From Nephromyces sp. MM_2019 (taxonomy: Eukaryota > Apicomplexa > Aconoidasida > Nephromycida): a stretch of DNA of 50,523 nucleotides. A model generated the notes under the pieces. It did no database searches and had not been told where the DNA came from. It saw only the letters and a program-made list of their open reading frames with translations. Of the stretch, positions 45,489 to 50,523 are shown in pieces. The DNA is taken from the NCBI GenBank assembly GCA_015657535.1, contig JADHZB010001505.1:2985-53507 (forward strand). The letters run 5' to 3'. Each line of letters begins with the position of its first letter. Positions within the stretch are counted from its first letter, which is position 1. Both the position numbers and the translations under genes were made by a program.

Positions 45489-48400
45489 ATGACGAGGCTT
45501 AACCCTGTCTTGCTGCGTGGCATTGCCTCGCCCATTTCACCTCAAGTGTGGAATGGTGCGTTGTCAACCTCTGCTTGTAAACTTCTAAGAAGTTTCCAAG
45601 GAAACAGATCACTGACTTCTGTCATACATCCTAGATTCCAGCGACAATTTTCCAGTTCTGCAGCTGTCACTGAGGACCCTGAAAAGCGGAAAATATATCA
45701 ATCTGTGGTAGCTTGCTATACTTGAGATATATATATGCCATCAATCGCTTAAGCTTGTGTTGTAGATTGTTTGCTTTTTTTCCTATCTTCTTTGTTCCCA
45801 AGTATCAGGGTACCACTTTTTTGTCTTGGGCGCCTTTTTAATAAAGTCCAAGAGAATGTTGGTCGTTTTTTGTGCATCGCGTTGTAGGTGGAACAGTTTT
45901 CGTATATATTAACGAATATCCTTACGCTACGAGCTATCCTTGATCTGTGAAAACTAAATTTTGACCGTAATAGAAATTATTTGTTTGATGAATTTGATTG
46001 AGAATGGCCAGAAAAAATTAATTTTGATAGATAGCTATTGAAAAATAGATAAAATATAGAGATTCTCGCGCACAAATACCAACACATCATATGCACTCGC
46101 ACACACGCCCAGGGATGAATACGCCAACATATCAACATGGACACTCGCACATACGCACCGACACATCAACCTATACACTCGTGCATACACATTAAAACAT
46201 ACAGCAACACATCAACATACACACACACACCAGCAGCGCCTGAATTGTTTGAGTTGATCCATGTTACTTGCGGTATATAGGTAACGGTAGGATGTCCAAG
46301 AGAAGTGTTTAATAACGAAAGGCGAGTGGCTCAAACCCCGGACACTGTAAAGTTACTCAAAAAGAAAGGCTTCGAGGTGTTTATTGAGGAAAATGCTGGC
46401 CTTCACGCCAATTTTACAAATGCAATGTACCAGGAGGCGGGAGCCACCGTGTTCCCTTCATCCGAAGTGAAAACTGTTTATCAGGCTGATGTTGTGCTGA
46501 AAGTGCGACCACCGACTCTCGATGAGGTTGGTTTACTTGCCCCCAACTCAAAGCTTATTAGCTTTATAAATCCAGCCTTCCCCGAATCCAAGGAACTAGT
46601 AGAAAAGCTCAAGCAACAAAAGGTAGCATCATTCGCCATGGATTGTATTCCCAGAATAACCCGGTCTCAGGTTTTTGATGCTCTGAGGTATGAATGGTTT
46701 TCATTTAGGGGGGATGCTTGCTTCTTTTCGCTCAATTTTGCTGTGTGTAGTGTGGACTCCTCAAAGAATCCCATGTGTACGCTCATAGAAAAGTGTTTTT
46801 GTTTTTTTTGCGGGTTTTCTAAGAAGAGGGAAGCTGCACATGCAGTTTTGCCTTTTTTTATGTTGAATTCGTTTTTTTTTGGCGAGAAAAAGGCAAAGAT
46901 AAAATAATCCATGCTTCATTTACTCTATTTGATTTGATGTCTTTTTGTCTGATGTTGGAGGAGGTAGCGTTTTCTATTTGGTTTAAATGACGCAGAAAAC
47001 AGCATTTTTTCATGGTTACTGGGTCGTAATTTTGAATTCACTTTTTTAAATCGCAGGAATGCTGTGGAATTTGAAGATCAACTGCTCTTCATCTGCTAGT
47101 TTCTCATATTGCTTTTCTATAATACAGTTTGCACGCGTATAATTGGTTTAGTGTTTGTGTAGTCTTAACAGAATCTTAGTGGCCTTGCTCTGCGCTAAGT
47201 GTTTTCCATTATATATACCTCATGATGGTTATTTTATGACTTTTTCTGCCGTGTATTGCTTTGTTTGATATACCAGCATGAAGTTACTGTTTCTTTTTCT
47301 TGCCGTTGTTATATCCCTTATAACTTATTATGTACAAAGGCTTCACACTTTGTGTGTTGGAACTTTGTAAGGGAGAAAATAATGGTTTCATACTCGTTTT
47401 TTACACTTTTACATGGTGTTAGTGGTGAGTTTTGCTGCTGCTGATGATTTGTCCACATCTTATTCATAGTCTTCGCCTTACTCCTGCTATTATTAACATT
47501 TTGGAAGCTGCTTTATATTTTACTACAACCTTCTGCAGCTCAATGGCAAATATTGCTGGTTACAAGGCTGTTATCGAGGCATCACACCATTTCGGCCGGT
47601 TTTTATCCGGGCAAATGACGGCTGCTGGAAGGATTCCTCCTGCAAAAGTTTTGGTAATCGGTGGAGGTAAGCTTATTGATAGGCACAGCCACACACACAC
47701 AGGTCACTGGGTGCAGAGGGACCCACGCACACACAGGGGGATCTAGCCACACACACAGAGGGATCTAGACACATACACAGAGGGACCTACATGCACACAC
47801 GGGGGGGCCTACACGCACATACGCACACACTACAACACACGCAGGCACCCACACTTTTTTAATATGTATCGGTATCAGGCTTGAATACGCTGATTCATTG
47901 TTTTCTAGTTCTAGTACTTAGAGGAAGATGTAGATAATACAACTTTGCTGTTACGTAGGTTTTTAGTTTGATGCAATATGTGCTATTCTGATATTTTTGA
48001 TACATTTTCTAATGAGAATTTTCCCTACAACCGCATGCAGTGGTGCGTATGATGGGTTTGTGTGTGTGATGGGATTGTGTGTGTGAAGATCTTCATCTTT
48101 TTTGCAACCCTTCTTGGTGCATTTAGCTTGATTGAGTCCATCACCTGCTTGCAATTTTCATAATCCTCTGTGTGTGTGCTGTGGTTGGTTCTTTTTCCAC
48201 TCTTTATGTAAATGTATGTAGAGCATTCTTTGAAAATCTGGCGCCTTATCTTCTTTCTGTTTCTTTATTGATATTTTTAAAGCTTTGATCTACATTGAGA
48301 TCATTAGTAGTTAGCGTACTTGGTGACTTTTCACTGTGACACACGTATGAAGTAATTTGCTTGCCTCTACAGCCTTTGTAATCAATACTTTTTTCTGGAT

Positions 48401-50390
48401 GTAAAGACTAGTTTATTGCCTTCAAAAAAGTGCAGTTTTTATGCTGTTTGTTGCCTAAGAAGCCAAGTATTTGTGAGATTAATGTGCGTTATCTTTTTTT
48501 TTCAAGTGTCTTTGAAATATTTGAAGTTATTATCTTCAAAGCTTCATAGTGGCTGTACTTTGTCGAGTGTATAACTATCGGAAGCACCTGCAGCTTCTAC
48601 GATTAGCCCATACGCCATCCTCTTAATATATACACACCTTCAGCTTATATGTTATATATTGTATTTTAGCCTTTTATTTGCTATTTTCCTTCAAAATTGC
48701 AGTAATTTTGTTAGATGGAATCTTCAGCTCGTAGTGTTTACATAATCTTTGTGTTTATTGATGCATGTGTGTGTGCAGGCAAGTACTCATCCTAATCTTC
48801 TCCTTTATGATGCAGGTGTTGCTGGTCTCTCCTCTACAGTCACTGCAAAAAACATGGGAGCCATTGTCCGTTGCTTTGATACCCGGTTATTTCAATAGAT
48901 TTACTGTTCTTCATATGTTTCCATCTTCATATGTTTCTTTTAACTACTGTATTACTAGCGAATTAAAAACATCAAAAATTTCGCTTGACTAGCATTTAGA
49001 AGGTTTCCCTTTATAGAAAAGGGAATTCTTGCAAAAAGATGGCTTATTTGCCTTTGAAAAATTCTTTTTTGATGTGTGCATATACGTATAGGCTACTATT
49101 TTATCTTCCTTTATGAGAAGATCAATCAGACTGTGTGTTCTGATCCATTACTGCAAGTTTCTTCAATAATCCGTGAACTTGACTCGTTCTATCAACATAC
49201 ACTCAAGCAGTCTGTGCGTGTGTGTGTGTCTGCTTCTCTGTGTGTTTGCTTCTCTGTGTATGTGTGTGTGTGTTTGATTCGCTGATATCGAGCAGATACT
49301 TTTTGCTGCTCAGGTTGTAGGCCGAGTAGTTCTATTCATGCTCTAATGGGTGCGAGCCTCTAAGTATCCGACGATGTAAACTAGTAATCCCTCTAATAAG
49401 CAATCTATCTGTTTATTTTTCGATGCTTCTCTTTTGATTGAAGGCTATTTCTCGGCTGTATAAGCTTTTTTATATGAAACTGACGCATATGATTGATATC
49501 TTGTAATGATGTTGATTCTAGGTTGTTTCACGCGCCTTCACTAGCTGGCCCTACTCCTTCTAGCTAATGATAAAAATCTACTCCATATTCAGACTTTTGT
49601 GTGTTTGTATGCTAAATCCTTATCAATAACATCTTTTAGGCTCAACTTTGGGTGATATCGTCATCTGGTGTGTTATAGAGGCTTTTTTTTTATTACTGTT
49701 TTGCTCAATTGCTTGCAGTCCTGCTGTGCGTGAGCAAGTCCAATCTCTTGGAGGAGAGTTTTTGGAGGTGAAGGGCTTGAAACTCGAGGAAGGCACCGGT
49801 GGATACGCGAAAGAGATGAGCAAAGAGTTTATCGAGGTCATCTTTCTTGGAGTTCATAGTGTGTTTATTTCAAGAAATTCTTGGGCTTTCACTGCTTTCT
49901 TTGTTTTCTACTGCTTCATCTGTTTTTGGATGAAAATACTTAAAGCAGGCTTTAATGTATTCGAGCTTTTTGTGTGCTGTCACTGAGTGTGTGGTATGGT
50001 TTTGAAAAAACTGTATTTCTACGTTATGTGTAGCACTTTATTTCGATTTATATATGCCTGCTATTGCTTGTGTGCGATTTTAAAAACCTCATGGAATTTT
50101 GTTGCATAGTTATCACCTCGTTTCTGTGTTGCAGCACGCACTTTTCTCCAGAATAATATCATATATTAAAGCCCACACTACAGAGAGGATTAACTGAATG
50201 TCATTGTTTGATGTTGTATATCCTCCGGAGAGTATTCTTGTGTGTGATTCCTGTTTTTGTTTATATCCCCTCGTTAAAATTGCGTTTTAACGTGTTGTTT
50301 GGGTGTCTTATCATCTTCAGGCTGAGATGGCGTTGTTTGCAGAGCAATGCAAGGAGATTGATATTTTAATCACCACAGCACTTATCCCTG
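45489..50390 (+). CDS. NAD(P) transhydrogenase, alpha (PntA-type) half, 5' part, partial
   Basis: Proton-translocating transhydrogenase: hydride transfer between NADH and NADP+ coupled to a proton gradient. Exons 45489-45707, 46281-46687, 47539-47666, 48816-48885, 49719-49836, 50321-50390; phases 0,2,1,2,0, then phase 1 at a GTGAGT donor, so the gene continues past the right edge. Residues 1-70 form a basic Ser/Arg-rich leader without acidic residues until VTEDPEKRK, consistent with mitochondrial targeting. The NAD-binding domain I follows: [40 protein letters not shown], the Rossmann loop [22 protein letters not shown] and ITTALIPG, all close to bacterial PntA. ATG 45489 is the first Met after an in-frame TAA near 45432. 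An out-of-frame ATG at 45478 ends after three codons. The membrane and NADP domains are not in the window. Confidence 0.93.
46076..46234. repeat. CA-type minisatellite in transhydrogenase intron 1
   Basis: Degenerate units of the type ACACATCAACATACACTCGC. Here the sense strand is CA-rich, unlike the GT-rich importin-alpha introns. Confidence 0.8.
47685..47840. repeat. CACACACAGAGGGATCTA minisatellite in transhydrogenase intron 3
   Basis: Repeats of CACACACAGRGGGATCTAG and variants with GGACCTACA start about 20 nt after the exon 3 donor at 47667. Confidence 0.85.
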
Positions 50391-50523
50391 GTGAGTGGCT
50401 TTGCTCCTGCCATATTTGATTATATATTCGATGCAGAAAACTTCCATAAAAATAAATGGGATTCTTCCAAATAACCCTAAAAAGGAGCCATTCTCTAAGG
50501 AACCTCCTTCCGAATAACCCCCC

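Overview
The window reads as nuclear DNA of an apicomplexan-type alveolate (Myzozoa). I cannot name the genus. Supporting this are: intron-rich protein genes with GT..AG borders; a canonical eukaryotic importin-alpha; a proton-translocating NAD(P) transhydrogenase with a mitochondrial-type leader; a large Ser-rich protein carrying two DUF760 domains, a family otherwise known from cyanobacteria and plastids; abundant CA/GT microsatellites; and 6-7 kb spacers without long ORFs. One assembly gap of 19 N lies at 20672-20690.

Layout. 1-2.5 kb (minus): first exon of a Ser-rich protein with a mitochondrial-like N-terminus, running off the left edge, and a second candidate first exon. 2.5-9.8 kb: mostly non-coding at ORF scale, but 7445-8221 (minus) assembles into a short-exon gene with a PAN/Apple-like cysteine motif and a possible signal-peptide exon. 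9791-14693 (minus): two-exon DUF760 gene whose long exon is split by an apparent frameshift next to a run of ten G (coding strand). 14.7-21.2 kb: intergenic spacer full of CA tracts and minisatellites. 21224-27683 (plus): complete seven-exon importin-alpha, 547 aa by my splice model. 27.7-34.1 kb: nothing firm. 34067-35698 (plus): six-exon model of 134 aa resembling the L51/S25/CI-B8 domain of mitoribosomal proteins. 38014-41933 (plus): nineteen small phase-compatible exons giving a secreted, acidic, coiled-coil-like protein of about 380 aa. 42.8-45.2 kb: scattered minus-strand exon candidates. 45489-50390 (plus): first six exons of the NAD(P) transhydrogenase alpha half, running off the right edge.

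Two gene styles coexist: conserved housekeeping genes with exons of 60-500 nt and introns of hundreds of nt rich in GT or CT, and short-exon genes with exons of 16-150 nt and some introns of only 27-36 nt that an ORF-length view misses. Functionally the set covers nuclear import (importin-alpha), mitochondrial redox and translation (transhydrogenase, L51/S25-like), a probable plastid-lineage protein (DUF760), and secreted proteins (PAN-like, acidic coiled coil). I see no operon-like or pathway link between neighbours. All splice models are hand-built from frame, phase and border motifs, with no RNA evidence.
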